Positions 1 through 7,652 of a DNA stretch of 55,906 bases are shown here, in pieces; positions within the stretch are counted from its first letter, which is position 1, and each line of letters begins with the position of its first letter. This DNA is from an uncultured SAR86 cluster bacterium (GTDB lineage: Bacteria > Pseudomonadota > Gammaproteobacteria > Magnimaribacterales > D2472), in assembly GCA_902513515.1 (NCBI GenBank), contig CABXNE010000006.1, forward strand, positions 1 through 55,906, written 5' to 3'. The translations under genes were made by a program, and so were the position numbers. The notes beneath the pieces were generated by a model, which saw nothing but the letters and a program-made list of their open reading frames with translations, ran no database searches and was not told the origin of the DNA.

Positions 1-273
1 ATCACTAGATGTCATGTTCATAATTCTGATGAGTATGATGAATACATCAAGTTAGCTGGACCTGCGATTAAAAAACATGGAGGCATATTCTTGGTTAGAG
101 GTGGAGAACAAATTGAGCTTGAAGGTGGCCCCTATGAAAGAACCGTGTTGGTTGAATTTAATTCAATGAATGAAGCAAAGCTTTGTTATGAGTCTAGTGA
201 ATATCAAGAGGCTTTAAGGTATTCTTCAAATTCTTCTAACCGCCATGTTGTTTTAGTTGAAGGAGTTAATTGA
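1..273 (+). CDS. DUF1330 family protein (5' partial)
   Basis: The frame is open from the first base of the window, so the gene starts upstream and only its C-terminal 90 residues are seen. The ORF track begins it too late, at an internal GTG/TTG-type codon. The visible protein has the DUF1330 pattern: a Y-x-x-Y-x-x-L-A-G-P-A-I stretch, then KHGG, LVRGG, an LEGG turn, RTVLVEF and a Y-E-S-S-E-Y-Q-E-A helix. DUF1330 proteins are small cytoplasmic ferredoxin-like (dimeric alpha/beta barrel) proteins of unknown role. Its TGA stop shares one base with the ATG of the downstream peptidase gene, suggesting translational coupling. The family call is firm; the function is unknown. Confidence 0.85.
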   Translation: MTRCHVHNSDEYDEYIKLAGPAIKKHGGIFLVRGGEQIELEGGPYERTVLVEFNSMNEAKLCYESSEYQEALRYSSNSSNRHVVLVEGVN

Positions 274-1634
274 TGTTCGTAAAAAAAATATTCTTGAGTT
301 TTATATTTATTTTCAATGTTTCAGTCACGGCTAAATCTCTTGATCCAATCAAACTCCTTTCAGATTTTGTGGGTGTGGATACCATTAATCCTCCAGGCAA
401 TGAATCTAGAGCCGTGGATTTTTATGCAAAAATTTTTGAAGAGGAGGGCATCGAATATTTCACTGGAGAAAGTGCACCTGGCAGAGGAAATATCTGGGCA
501 AGAATTAAAGGTGGAGATAAGCCTGCATTAATTCTTCTGCAACATACCGATGTTGTCCCTGCGTCAAAAGATTACTGGGAAACTGATCCTATGATTGCTG
601 AAATTAAAGATGGATATCTTTATGGCAGAGGCGTTATTGATATGAAAGGAGCTGGTATTTCTCATCTTATATCTTTTATCAGACTGCACAGAGAAAATAA
701 GAAATTAAATAGAGACTTGGTTTTTTTAGCAACCGCAGATGAGGAGGCTGGAGGTCTTTATGGGGCAGGCTGGATGATAGAAAATCATCCTGAGGTATTT
801 GAGGGCGCTGGTTATCTAATCAACGAGGGTGGTAGCGGTTTAAAAATTGGTGACGATACAGTTTTTTCCATTGAAGTTACTCAAAAAGTACCTGTTTGGC
901 TTAGATTAATAGCTACCGATGAACCCGGTCATGGCTCGTCACCAAGAGCAACCAGTTCGGTTTCTCGCATTGTCCATGCCTTGAATTTAATCAGAGAGAA
1001 CCCATTTCCTGCTAGAATTATTCCAGCTGTAGACACATATTTTAAAAGCCTTTCTTTAAATATGAATGGTCAAAATGCTGAGGCATTTGCGGACATCAAA
1101 AAAGCAATTAAGCAAGATGGCTTTCTTGAAAAGTTACAAGAATTCTCTCCCTCTTATCATGCATTAACAAGAGATACATGCTCACTCACAATGCTTCAGG
1201 GTTCTCAAAAAATTAATGTTGTGCCGCCAGTTGCGCAAGCTGAAGTTGATTGTAGAATGTTGCCTGACAGGAGCTCCGATGAATTTATTCAGGATTTTAA
1301 TAATTTAATCAAGCCTGCAGGCGTTGAAGTCGAGCTTATTCTTGCTTTTGCTCCCGCAGTCTCATCAACTGACTCCGAATTCTTTCAGCATATCGAATCT
1401 ATCACAGCTTCTATACATTCAGGATCAAGAGTAGCTCCGGCGGTTAGTACTGGCTTTACTGATAGTCATTTTACTCGTGAGTTGGGTATTGATAGCTATG
1501 GTTTTAATCCTATTATCTTTGATCCAAATGATTTTTCTGGCGTGCATGGAAACAATGAGAGAGTTAAAGTTAGTAGCTATCTTCAAGGCACTGAAGATCT
1601 TCATCAAATTGTCAGCCAGTTTGTTCTTGATTAA
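273..1634 (+). CDS. Secreted M20/M25/M40 family zinc metallopeptidase
   Basis: A 453-residue exopeptidase-type hydrolase. I start it at the ATG overlapping the previous stop (TGATG), not the TTG one codon earlier. Residues 1-20 are a signal peptide (hydrophobic core, then VTA-K). The M20 metal-binding signatures are present: HTD at about residue 91, GRGVIDMKG at about 119 containing the bridging Asp, and the catalytic/metal pair in TADEEAGG at about 155. A middle dimerisation-type insertion and a C-terminal His region follow, as in carboxypeptidase-like M20 members. It probably trims peptides or hydrolyses N-acylated amino acids in the periplasm. The next gene starts inside its last codons, so the two look co-transcribed. 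Substrate cannot be read from sequence. Confidence 0.88.
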   Translation: MFVKKIFLSFIFIFNVSVTAKSLDPIKLLSDFVGVDTINPPGNESRAVDFYAKIFEEEGIEYFTGESAPGRGNIWARIKGGDKPALILLQHTDVVPASKDYWETDPMIAEIKDGYLYGRGVIDMKGAGISHLISFIRLHRENKKLNRDLVFLATADEEAGGLYGAGWMIENHPEVFEGAGYLINEGGSGLKIGDDTVFSIEVTQKVPVWLRLIATDEPGHGSSPRATSSVSRIVHALNLIRENPFPARIIPAVDTYFKSLSLNMNGQNAEAFADIKKAIKQDGFLEKLQEFSPSYHALTRDTCSLTMLQGSQKINVVPPVAQAEVDCRMLPDRSSDEFIQDFNNLIKPAGVEVELILAFAPAVSSTDSEFFQHIESITASIHSGSRVAPAVSTGFTDSHFTRELGIDSYGFNPIIFDPNDFSGVHGNNERVKVSSYLQGTEDLHQIVSQFVLD

Positions 1635-3675
1635 TTTAATTCAAAAAAATATTTTTAGAGCCTTCATTGGTTTTTTAATAATTTTTACACTAAATTTATA
1701 TTCTGAAGATCAATCTGATGCAGATAGTTTCTTTGGAAGAGAAGCACCCATTTATCCTTTGCCAGATAATTTGATTGGCTGGATAGACTCAAGACAAATT
1801 TTGACCCTGAACGGTGAATGGAGTTACATAGTTGATCCAATGAACAACGGCTTACCTGAGTCATCATTTTTTGGTGGATTTCCTAAAAATAAAATTCAAA
1901 AAACAGGCATGGAGTTAATTGAATACAATTTTGAAACCGCATCAAAAATTCAAATTCCTGGAGCTTGGAATGCTGAAGATGAAAAGTTATTTTTTTACAG
2001 AGGCCCAGTTTGGCTTTACAAGAAATTTAATTATTTACCTAAACAAGATGCTTTAACTCATCTCTACATAGAGGGTAGTAATTTCACCACAAAAATTTTC
2101 CTTAATGGTTCTATTGTGGGAGAGTTTGAAGGTGGTTATGTTCCATTTAATTTCGATATTTCTAAGTATTTAAAAGAAGGCGAGAACATCTTACTAGTGC
2201 AAACAGACAACACTCTCAATGAGTCATCTGTTCCAACGCAAAAAACTGATTGGTGGCCATGGGGAGGTATTGTTGGTGATGTGTATATTGTTGAGACACC
2301 AAAGCAATTTATTCAAAATGCATATATACAACTTAATCCAGAAAATTTTTCTGAAGTTTTATTCAAGCTTGAGATAAATAAAAAATCTGTAGGGCATAAA
2401 ATAAAGCTTGAAATTCCCGAGCTTCAATTCAAAGCTGAATATCAAACAAATTCCCTAGGTTTAGTTAAAGAAAATATAGAAATTAACCCTCAACTCTGGT
2501 CACCTTCAAGCCCTAAGCTGTATGAGGTAATCATTTCTTCCAATGCTGAAACTATTTCTGATGAGATAGGGTTTCGTTCTATCAAAACACAAGGCCAAAA
2601 AATATATTTAAATGACCGTGAGATTAAATTTAAGGGAATTGCCATGCACTCTGAACCTATTGGAACTCCAGGACCAGCTTTTTCAAAGGAGCATTTTCAA
2701 GAATTACTATCAACCGCTAAAGATCTCAATATTAATTTTATAAGAGCGGCACATTATCCCTACACACGACATCTTGCTAAGGTTGCTGATCGATTTGGAT
2801 TAATGCTTTGGGAGGAGGTGCCTGTTTATTGGAATATTGATTGGAACAATTCTGATACATTGAATATAGCAAAGAACCAAATCGCTAGATTGGTTCAAAG
2901 AGATCAAAACAGAGCATCTGTGGTAGTTTGGTCCGTAGCAAATGAAACTCCGCTATCCTCGCCAAGAATGAAATTCTTAGATGCGCTTCTGTCTGAGATA
3001 GAAGCGCATGACTCATCACGCTTATCAACCGCTGCTCTTTTGTCTGGTAGTGAAGAGCAATTTAGATCGCTGGTTCTTGTTTTAGCATTACAGGGAGCTA
3101 AATCCCAATGGGTTAACCCAAAAGAAAAAGCTATTTTTCGATTAATTCTAGATCAAGCAAACATACCGATTAATACCGAATTAGCTTTCTCTCTTTCCAT
3201 TGATGACCCGCTTGGGGAGAGCGTTGATTTGATTTCTTATAATGAATACTTTGGCTGGTACTACGTAACATTTTTTACAGAGCAAATGATGATTTCTGAA
3301 GGCACTCTTAGGAAATTAATGTTTGAGATTATGCCTAAGATTAAAATTGCCTCTTCATTCAATAAGCCTATTCATATTTCTGAATTTGGTGCGGGCGCAA
3401 AATTTGGCAATCATTCTAATAAGATCTGGTCTGAGGAATACCAGGCTAAATTATATGCGCGTCAACTAGAAATGCTTTCAAATAACCCTCAAATTCAAGG
3501 AATTAGTCCCTGGGTCTTCAAAGATTTTAGAGCCATGTTAAGGCCATTGCCTGGAATTCAAGATTTTTATAACAGAAAAGGCTTGATAGATGAGGCTGGA
3601 AATAAAAAAATGGCTTTTGAAGTTTTAGCAGATTTTTATAAAAATAAATGGAATAAAGAAACTACCTCAAATTAG
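1627..3675 (+). CDS. Secreted glycoside hydrolase family 2 protein
   Basis: A GH2-type enzyme (beta-galactosidase/glucuronidase/mannosidase superfamily). The ORF track runs upstream into the peptidase gene. The plausible start is the TTG at 1627, giving about 682 residues with a hydrophobic leader (FRAFIGFLIIFTLNLYS) as signal peptide. The order is sugar-binding jelly roll (GAWN, RGPVWLYKKF), immunoglobulin-like domain (LWSPSSPKLYEV), then TIM barrel with AAHYPYTR, LMLWEEVPVYW, the acid/base Glu in WSVANETP and the nucleophile Glu in HISEFGAGA. Both catalytic residues are present, so it should be active. It overlaps the M20 peptidase gene by 8 bases. It likely degrades algal or dissolved polysaccharide in the periplasm; the exact glycoside is unknown. 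Confidence 0.85.
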   Translation: MINLIQKNIFRAFIGFLIIFTLNLYSEDQSDADSFFGREAPIYPLPDNLIGWIDSRQILTLNGEWSYIVDPMNNGLPESSFFGGFPKNKIQKTGMELIEYNFETASKIQIPGAWNAEDEKLFFYRGPVWLYKKFNYLPKQDALTHLYIEGSNFTTKIFLNGSIVGEFEGGYVPFNFDISKYLKEGENILLVQTDNTLNESSVPTQKTDWWPWGGIVGDVYIVETPKQFIQNAYIQLNPENFSEVLFKLEINKKSVGHKIKLEIPELQFKAEYQTNSLGLVKENIEINPQLWSPSSPKLYEVIISSNAETISDEIGFRSIKTQGQKIYLNDREIKFKGIAMHSEPIGTPGPAFSKEHFQELLSTAKDLNINFIRAAHYPYTRHLAKVADRFGLMLWEEVPVYWNIDWNNSDTLNIAKNQIARLVQRDQNRASVVVWSVANETPLSSPRMKFLDALLSEIEAHDSSRLSTAALLSGSEEQFRSLVLVLALQGAKSQWVNPKEKAIFRLILDQANIPINTELAFSLSIDDPLGESVDLISYNEYFGWYYVTFFTEQMMISEGTLRKLMFEIMPKIKIASSFNKPIHISEFGAGAKFGNHSNKIWSEEYQAKLYARQLEMLSNNPQIQGISPWVFKDFRAMLRPLPGIQDFYNRKGLIDEAGNKKMAFEVLADFYKNKWNKETTSN

Positions 3676-3695
3676 TTATATTTTTTTTAAAAAAA

Positions 3696-3951
3696 GTGTT
3701 GACTCTATTTCCCAAAGGCGTATATTTAATAGACCAACTCGGACCGACTTACAAACAACTGCAGACGGGAGTAAGAGAGAAAGAGAAGGAAGAGACGAAG
3801 GGCGAAAGCGATACTAAGAGTCGACGATAAAAAAGAGCTTAGTAACCCACCAAGAAGGAAAGAGAAAACCTTCAAGGAGCTAAAGAGATTCTCACTTTAG
3901 ACCCCTTCCAATCTCGAACTGAAAAGACAGAGCCTGGCTCTGTTTTTTTTT
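3696..3951 (+). repeat. 256-bp direct repeat, copy A (RNA gene unit)
   Basis: From GTGTTGACT to the terminator T-run this unit matches 5528-5783 base for base as far as I can read; the only difference is one extra T at the end of the run here. It includes promoter, transcribed region and terminator, so the repeat boundaries coincide with a complete transcription unit. Flanking sequence on both sides resembles the other copy only loosely (T8 upstream; an AAATT-containing stretch downstream). It is more GC- and purine-rich than its surroundings and has no transposase or terminal inverted repeats. Confidence 0.93.
3699..3726 (+). promoter_or_regulatory. Sigma-70 promoter of RNA copy A
   Basis: TTGACT is followed after 16 bases by TATATT. 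This is a near-consensus vegetative promoter predicting a transcription start at about 3733. It is identical in copy B. No operator is evident. Confidence 0.75.
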
Positions 3952-3952
3952 T
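3733..3952 (+). ncRNA. Structured non-coding RNA, copy A (unknown family)
   Basis: A transcript of about 220 nt bounded by a good promoter and an intrinsic terminator, without a credible ORF. I can draw several non-overlapping helices by eye. They are CUUAC 3748/GUAAG 3771; a closing stem GAGA-C-GAAGGG (3792-3802) with CCCUUC-CAA-UCUC (3903-3915); UACUAAG (3812) with CUUAGUA (3838), 7 bp; GAAGG (3854) with CCUUC (3869); CUAAAG (3880) with CUUUAG (3895); and the terminator hairpin. This gives a multi-branched fold. It also has several GGA motifs (CGGACC, CGGGAG, AAGGAAG, AAGGAAA, AAGGAGC), recalling CsrA-sequestering RNAs, although most are not clearly in hairpin loops. It does not match tmRNA, RNase P RNA, SRP RNA or 6S RNA as I know them. 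Role unknown: trans-acting sRNA or leader of marC. Confidence 0.75.
3925..3952 (+). terminator. Intrinsic terminator of RNA copy A
   Basis: ACAGAGC-CTG-GCTCTGT forms a 7-bp hairpin followed by ten T. marC begins only 18 bases downstream, so marC needs read-through, a hidden promoter, or regulated termination here. Confidence 0.9.
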
Positions 3953-3970
3953 GCCTTTAGAAAATTAAGC

Positions 3971-4597
3971 ATGTTAGATCAATTACTTGAAAATACGATT
4001 TTACTATTTGTTGCGGTTGATCCAATTGCGCTCGTTCCTATTTTTGCAAGCCTTACACAAGGTTTAAATAAAAATGATATTAAGAAAATCTATCTTCAAG
4101 CAACCATAGTTTCTTTTTTTATATTATCTTTATTTTATTTATTTGGAACTGCAATATTGGATGTCATGGGTATTTCAATGAGTTCATTTAAAATAATCGG
4201 TGGCTTATTTCTGGTTGCAATTGCATTTCAAATGGTTCTCGAGCAAAGACAAACTCGACGACAGAATACAGCTGAAGTGGCGCTAGATGATGAATCTATT
4301 CAATCTCTTGCAATTTTTCCATTAGCAATTCCTTTGATTGCAGGCCCTGGCGCAATGACTACCGCCTTACTTATAGCTGAATCGAATGCAAACGACCTAA
4401 CTGAGATACTAATAAACTTTACTCCGATTTTGATAATTATTATTTTAGTGGCTTTCGCAATGTGGCTTTCTGCCAGTCTCTCAAAAAAAGTTGGCCCTAC
4501 CATTATTATCGTTGTCCAAAAGATCTTTGGAATATTGCTTGGGGCTCTTGCTATAGAGTTTGTAGTTGCAGGCATTATTGAATCTTTTAAATTATAA
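3971..4597 (+). CDS. MarC family integral membrane protein
   Basis: 208 residues with about six hydrophobic segments. It carries the MarC/UPF0056 features: FVAVDPIALVPIFASLTQG in the first helix-loop and an IPLIAGPGAMTTALL loop at about residues 115-130. MarC proteins are inner-membrane proteins once linked to multiple antibiotic resistance, a link since withdrawn for E. coli; their substrate is unknown. The length is typical and the start ATG is the first in frame. It lies immediately after the terminator of RNA copy A, with no room for a normal separate promoter, and is followed after 36 bases by the patatin gene. Both genes sit between the two RNA repeats. Confidence 0.9.
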   Translation: MLDQLLENTILLFVAVDPIALVPIFASLTQGLNKNDIKKIYLQATIVSFFILSLFYLFGTAILDVMGISMSSFKIIGGLFLVAIAFQMVLEQRQTRRQNTAEVALDDESIQSLAIFPLAIPLIAGPGAMTTALLIAESNANDLTEILINFTPILIIIILVAFAMWLSASLSKKVGPTIIIVVQKIFGILLGALAIEFVVAGIIESFKL

Positions 4598-4633
4598 GGT
4601 TTCTATAATTTTATTACTTATAACTATTAATTT

Positions 4634-5476
4634 ATGCAAGAAAATACGAGAGCATTAATTGTTGAAGGCGGCGGAAGCAGGGGAGTCTTTTCGTTTGGAG
4701 TTATAGATTCATTTATTCAGGCATCGTATAACCCATTTGATATTCATTTAGGCGTATCTAACGGAGCAGTAGTTCAGCTTTGGTATTTATTAAAAGTGGC
4801 TGATTATAACTTAGACAAAATGTTATTTTCTGCATCCAAGAATTATGTTCGATACTCTAATATTTTTTTGAACAAAAGCATTATGGATTTTGAAAAATTA
4901 TATCAAGATGCTAATAAAGTTTTTCCTATAGATTTTGATCGTCTCCAAAATAACTTAAAGGGTAAAAATTTTTATGTTGTTGTTTCTGATGCAGCAACCG
5001 GCAATCCAGAATACATTGAATTATCTAAAAAGAATTATATAAATGAAATGCTTGCAACAGGGTCTTTACCTATTTTGATGAAAAATCCAATTTTATTAGA
5101 TGGCAGAAGAAAATATGACGGTGGAATAACTGACCCAATTCCAGTTCAAAAAGCTTACGAATTGGGTGCGCGAGAAATTGTGATTATAAGAACCTATGAG
5201 GAGTCATTTATTAGAAAAACTAAGTTAGAGAATCATATTGCTGCTTTTGCTACTAGGCACCATCCAAAGATTTCAAATGCATTAAAAACGAATACAGCCA
5301 CTTACAACTCTGCTCTCAAATTTATTAAAAACCCGCCGAAAGATTGTAAAATTACACAAATATGCCCTCCAAATAGATTAAGAGCCAGGAGAGCCACTAC
5401 AAACATCAATATTATGAAAGGAGATTATCAGGTAGGCCTAATTCAAGGCAAAGAATATCTAAATAATAATTCTTAA
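4634..5476 (+). CDS. Patatin-like phospholipase (YjjU-like)
   Basis: 280 residues with the full patatin catalytic layout: glycine-rich oxyanion loop VEGGGSRGVFSFG at about residue 9, nucleophile elbow G-V-S-N-G at about residue 42, and the catalytic Asp in the D-G-G motif (YDGGITDPIPV) at about residue 161. There is no signal peptide, so it is probably cytoplasmic or membrane-associated. It resembles E. coli YjjU more than the secreted RssA-type proteins. The expected activity is a Ser-Asp dyad lipid acyl hydrolase acting on phospholipids. It follows marC on the same strand, and RNA copy B begins about 50 bases after its stop. Confidence 0.88.
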   Translation: MQENTRALIVEGGGSRGVFSFGVIDSFIQASYNPFDIHLGVSNGAVVQLWYLLKVADYNLDKMLFSASKNYVRYSNIFLNKSIMDFEKLYQDANKVFPIDFDRLQNNLKGKNFYVVVSDAATGNPEYIELSKKNYINEMLATGSLPILMKNPILLDGRRKYDGGITDPIPVQKAYELGAREIVIIRTYEESFIRKTKLENHIAAFATRHHPKISNALKTNTATYNSALKFIKNPPKDCKITQICPPNRLRARRATTNINIMKGDYQVGLIQGKEYLNNNS

Positions 5477-5530
5477 AATACTGATTTGAGGTAATTTTTT
5501 TAATTAATATATTTTTTTTACACTTAGGTG

Positions 5531-5558
5531 TTGACTCTATTTCCCAAAGGCGTATATT
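5531..5558 (+). promoter_or_regulatory. Sigma-70 promoter of RNA copy B
   Basis: TTGACT, 16-base spacer, TATATT, identical to copy A. Predicted transcription start is about 5565. Confidence 0.75.
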
Positions 5559-5564
5559 TAATAG

Positions 5565-5783
5565 ACCAACTCGGACCGACTTACAAACAACTGCAGACGG
5601 GAGTAAGAGAGAAAGAGAAGGAAGAGACGAAGGGCGAAAGCGATACTAAGAGTCGACGATAAAAAAGAGCTTAGTAACCCACCAAGAAGGAAAGAGAAAA
5701 CCTTCAAGGAGCTAAAGAGATTCTCACTTTAGACCCCTTCCAATCTCGAACTGAAAAGACAGAGCCTGGCTCTGTTTTTTTTT
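5565..5783 (+). ncRNA. Structured non-coding RNA, copy B (unknown family)
   Basis: Same transcript as copy A, with the same helices shifted by 1832 bases. Because promoter, body and terminator are all preserved, both copies should be expressed and give the same RNA. The LacI-type HTH/glucokinase gene starts 78 bases after the T-run, so this copy too sits upstream of a same-strand gene. That leaves open a cis (leader) as well as a trans (sRNA) role. Confidence 0.75.
5757..5783 (+). terminator. Intrinsic terminator of RNA copy B
   Basis: Same ACAGAGC-CTG-GCTCTGT hairpin as copy A, followed by nine T. Confidence 0.9.
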
Positions 5784-5861
5784 GCCATGAGGAAATTCTA
5801 TTAAATATATTTAATGCAATCTAAGAACATATTAAGATACATTACTTATATTCAATAAATC

Positions 5862-6968
5862 ATGTCAGTCACCATAAAAGATGTTTCTAAAGATGCAGGA
5901 GTATCCATTAGAACTGTTTCACGAGTTATTAACAACGAACCAAATATTGCACACACTACAAAAAGTAAAGTTTTGATTTCAATAGAAAAGCTTGGTTTTA
6001 AACCCAACAAAAGTGCCCAGACTTTAAGGTTAAATAAATCCTATCTTGCTGGCAGAGTTTTACTGATTGATATTGGCGGAACAAACATTAGATCGGCTCA
6101 AGCTGATGTTGGTTCAAATGACTTACAAAATGTTAATAAACAGAAGCTAGATTCCTTGGATTCATTTGATGAGATCTTGTTAAATTTTCTAGATGCAGAC
6201 TCATCTATAAAACATATAGTTTTTTCTATAGCTGGTCCAAAATTTAATAATTCTATTTCAATGACAAATAGAAAATTTACAATAGACAAAGAAAAGATTT
6301 TAAAAAATTTTTCTATAGATTCATGCCATATCCTTAATGATTGGGAGTCGATAGGCCACAGCTTTTCTCTTTTTACAATAGATGAAATGAAGATAGTTAA
6401 TCCAGGAAAATCTTTTAATGATGCAGCATTAATTATTGGGCCAGGAACTGGCTTGGGCGCAGCTCAGGTCATTGGGGATGACATTGTTCTCCCAACTGAA
6501 ATTGGTAACAGCTCATTTAGAATCCCAAGCTTGTTAAGCGAATTAGGTATCTTAAATGATACAAGTTTTAATGTTATTGAGGATTTAATCTCTGGAAGAG
6601 GGCTATCAAAAATTTATTCATATTTTGCCAACGCTAAAAAGACTTCAGAACAGATAGTTGCAACCTACAATCAAGATCAATTTTCTCAAAAGAGTATAAA
6701 TATATTTTTAATAGCCTTCTCTCAAATTCTCTCTGAGCTTGCCTTGATATATATGCCAGGAAAGGGAATATATATTATGGGAAGTTTAATGCGTAATTTG
6801 CATAAATTTCTTGATACTGAAATTTTTATGAATAATTTTTTGATAAATAGAAAATCAATGCATGCAGATATCTTAGCTCAAATACCAATAGCATTAATTG
6901 AGAATGAAATGACTTGTTTGCATGGTAGCTTAAATTTCATCAACAAATTAAACCAAAACGTCAATTAG
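5862..6968 (+). CDS. LacI-type HTH fused to a glucokinase-like domain
   Basis: 368 residues. Residues 1-60 are a LacI-family DNA-binding head (VTIKDVSKDAGVS-RTVSRVIN, then KLGFKPN-A-LR hinge). The usual periplasmic-binding-type sensor is replaced by a Glk-family sugar kinase fold from about residue 66: phosphate loop LIDIGGTNIRSAQAD, catalytic base region HILNDWESIGHS (Asp160), adenosine loop IGPGTGLGAAQV and ISGRGLSKIY. The sugar-binding E-G-G-H of E. coli-type Glk reads E-I-G-N here (213-216), so a Gly and the His are replaced. The protein may therefore sense glucose rather than, or as well as, phosphorylate it. The downstream neighbour is pgl, which supports a role in glucose/6-phosphogluconate metabolism. 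Glk-RpiR and ROK-MarR-type fusions are known; I do not recall a LacI-Glk one. Confidence 0.8.
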   Translation: MSVTIKDVSKDAGVSIRTVSRVINNEPNIAHTTKSKVLISIEKLGFKPNKSAQTLRLNKSYLAGRVLLIDIGGTNIRSAQADVGSNDLQNVNKQKLDSLDSFDEILLNFLDADSSIKHIVFSIAGPKFNNSISMTNRKFTIDKEKILKNFSIDSCHILNDWESIGHSFSLFTIDEMKIVNPGKSFNDAALIIGPGTGLGAAQVIGDDIVLPTEIGNSSFRIPSLLSELGILNDTSFNVIEDLISGRGLSKIYSYFANAKKTSEQIVATYNQDQFSQKSINIFLIAFSQILSELALIYMPGKGIYIMGSLMRNLHKFLDTEIFMNNFLINRKSMHADILAQIPIALIENEMTCLHGSLNFINKLNQNVN

Positions 6969-6970
6969 CC

Positions 6971-7606
6971 TTGGAAGACTCTATTTTACAAAGCCTCTCT
7001 GAGTCTATAGCCAATTCATTAAAGAACGGTATTAAGATTAATGGTTCAGCATCATTTGTCGTTTGTGGTGGGAAAAGCCCATTACCGTTATACAAATGCT
7101 TGAGCAGGATAGAATTAGATTGGTCTAAAATTTCAATTTTTTTAGGTGATGATAGGGTGGTTTCTTCAGCGCATGAAGATTCAAATGTGAATCTAATTAA
7201 AAAAAATCTATTGATAAATAATGCTAGCAAAGCTTCATTTCATGAGCTTAATGTTAGTAATACCATGCAACAAATCAACCATCCTTTTGATGTCGTTTTA
7301 CTTGGGCTTGGTAGCGATGGCCACTTTGCATCTTTATTTCCAGCCCAACTTAATTTAAATAATGCATTTGATGTTAATGCTCCACCAGATTTAATACTAT
7401 CCGAGCAGCCTTTAGGCTCTCCAAGCTATCATCGTATTTCTATGAATCTTTCGCTATTGCTCAATACAAATCGTTGTATATTGTTGGTAACAAATTCAGA
7501 TAAAAGAAGAATTGTTGAACAAGCATATACAGACGACCAATTACCTTTGCATTTTTTACTAACCCAAGATAAATCAAAGATTGAATTTTCAGATCTTGAT
7601 TTTTAA
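6971..7606 (+). CDS. pgl: 6-phosphogluconolactonase
   Basis: 211 residues of the Pgl/glucosamine-6-phosphate isomerase fold: VVCGGKSPLPLYKCL near the N-terminus, FLGDDRVV at about residue 57, DVVLLGLGSDGHFASLFP at about residue 113 and a LLVTN-DKR strand near the C-terminus. It hydrolyses 6-phosphoglucono-lactone in the pentose phosphate and Entner-Doudoroff pathways, in the cytoplasm. The start is a TTG two bases after the upstream stop, so it is coupled to the HTH/glucokinase gene. No zwf or edd/eda is in the window. It is slightly shorter than typical Pgl (about 230 residues), but no core motif is missing. Confidence 0.88.
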   Translation: MEDSILQSLSESIANSLKNGIKINGSASFVVCGGKSPLPLYKCLSRIELDWSKISIFLGDDRVVSSAHEDSNVNLIKKNLLINNASKASFHELNVSNTMQQINHPFDVVLLGLGSDGHFASLFPAQLNLNNAFDVNAPPDLILSEQPLGSPSYHRISMNLSLLLNTNRCILLVTNSDKRRIVEQAYTDDQLPLHFLLTQDKSKIEFSDLDF

Positions 7607-7652
7607 ATAAGGAGATATACAAACTGTATAACTATTGCTTGCTAATTTAGAT

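Larger units (their letters stand above)
5528..5783 (+). repeat. 256-bp direct repeat, copy B (RNA gene unit)
   Basis: Second copy of the unit at 3696-3951, same orientation, offset 1832 bp, with no mismatch that I can find apart from the T-run length (nine instead of ten). With copy A it brackets marC and the patatin gene. It fills most of the 385-base gap between the patatin and LacI-glucokinase genes. The remaining sequence of that gap (5477-5527 and 5784-5861) is AT-rich and shows nothing further that I can support. Confidence 0.93.

Noticed and set aside
1477-1626. N-terminal extension of the GH2 ORF into the peptidase gene
   Set aside because: It is read in another frame through conserved M20 coding sequence and would hide a good signal peptide; the TTG at 1627 is preferred.
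3733-3952. Calling the duplicated RNA CsrB/RsmZ-like
   Set aside because: GGA motifs are present, but most are not clearly in hairpin loops, so this is kept only as a hypothesis.
4300-4575. Minus-strand ORF of 91 aa
   Set aside because: Shadow of marC; composition is a mirror of membrane-protein codons with no recognisable domain.
3696-5783. Treating the 256-bp repeats as an insertion sequence, MITE pair or CRISPR
   Set aside because: There are no terminal inverted repeats, target duplications, transposase or short regular spacers. The repeat limits match a promoter-to-terminator unit instead.
6961-7230. Minus-strand ORF of 89 aa
   Set aside because: Antisense to pgl, with no ribosome site or family features.
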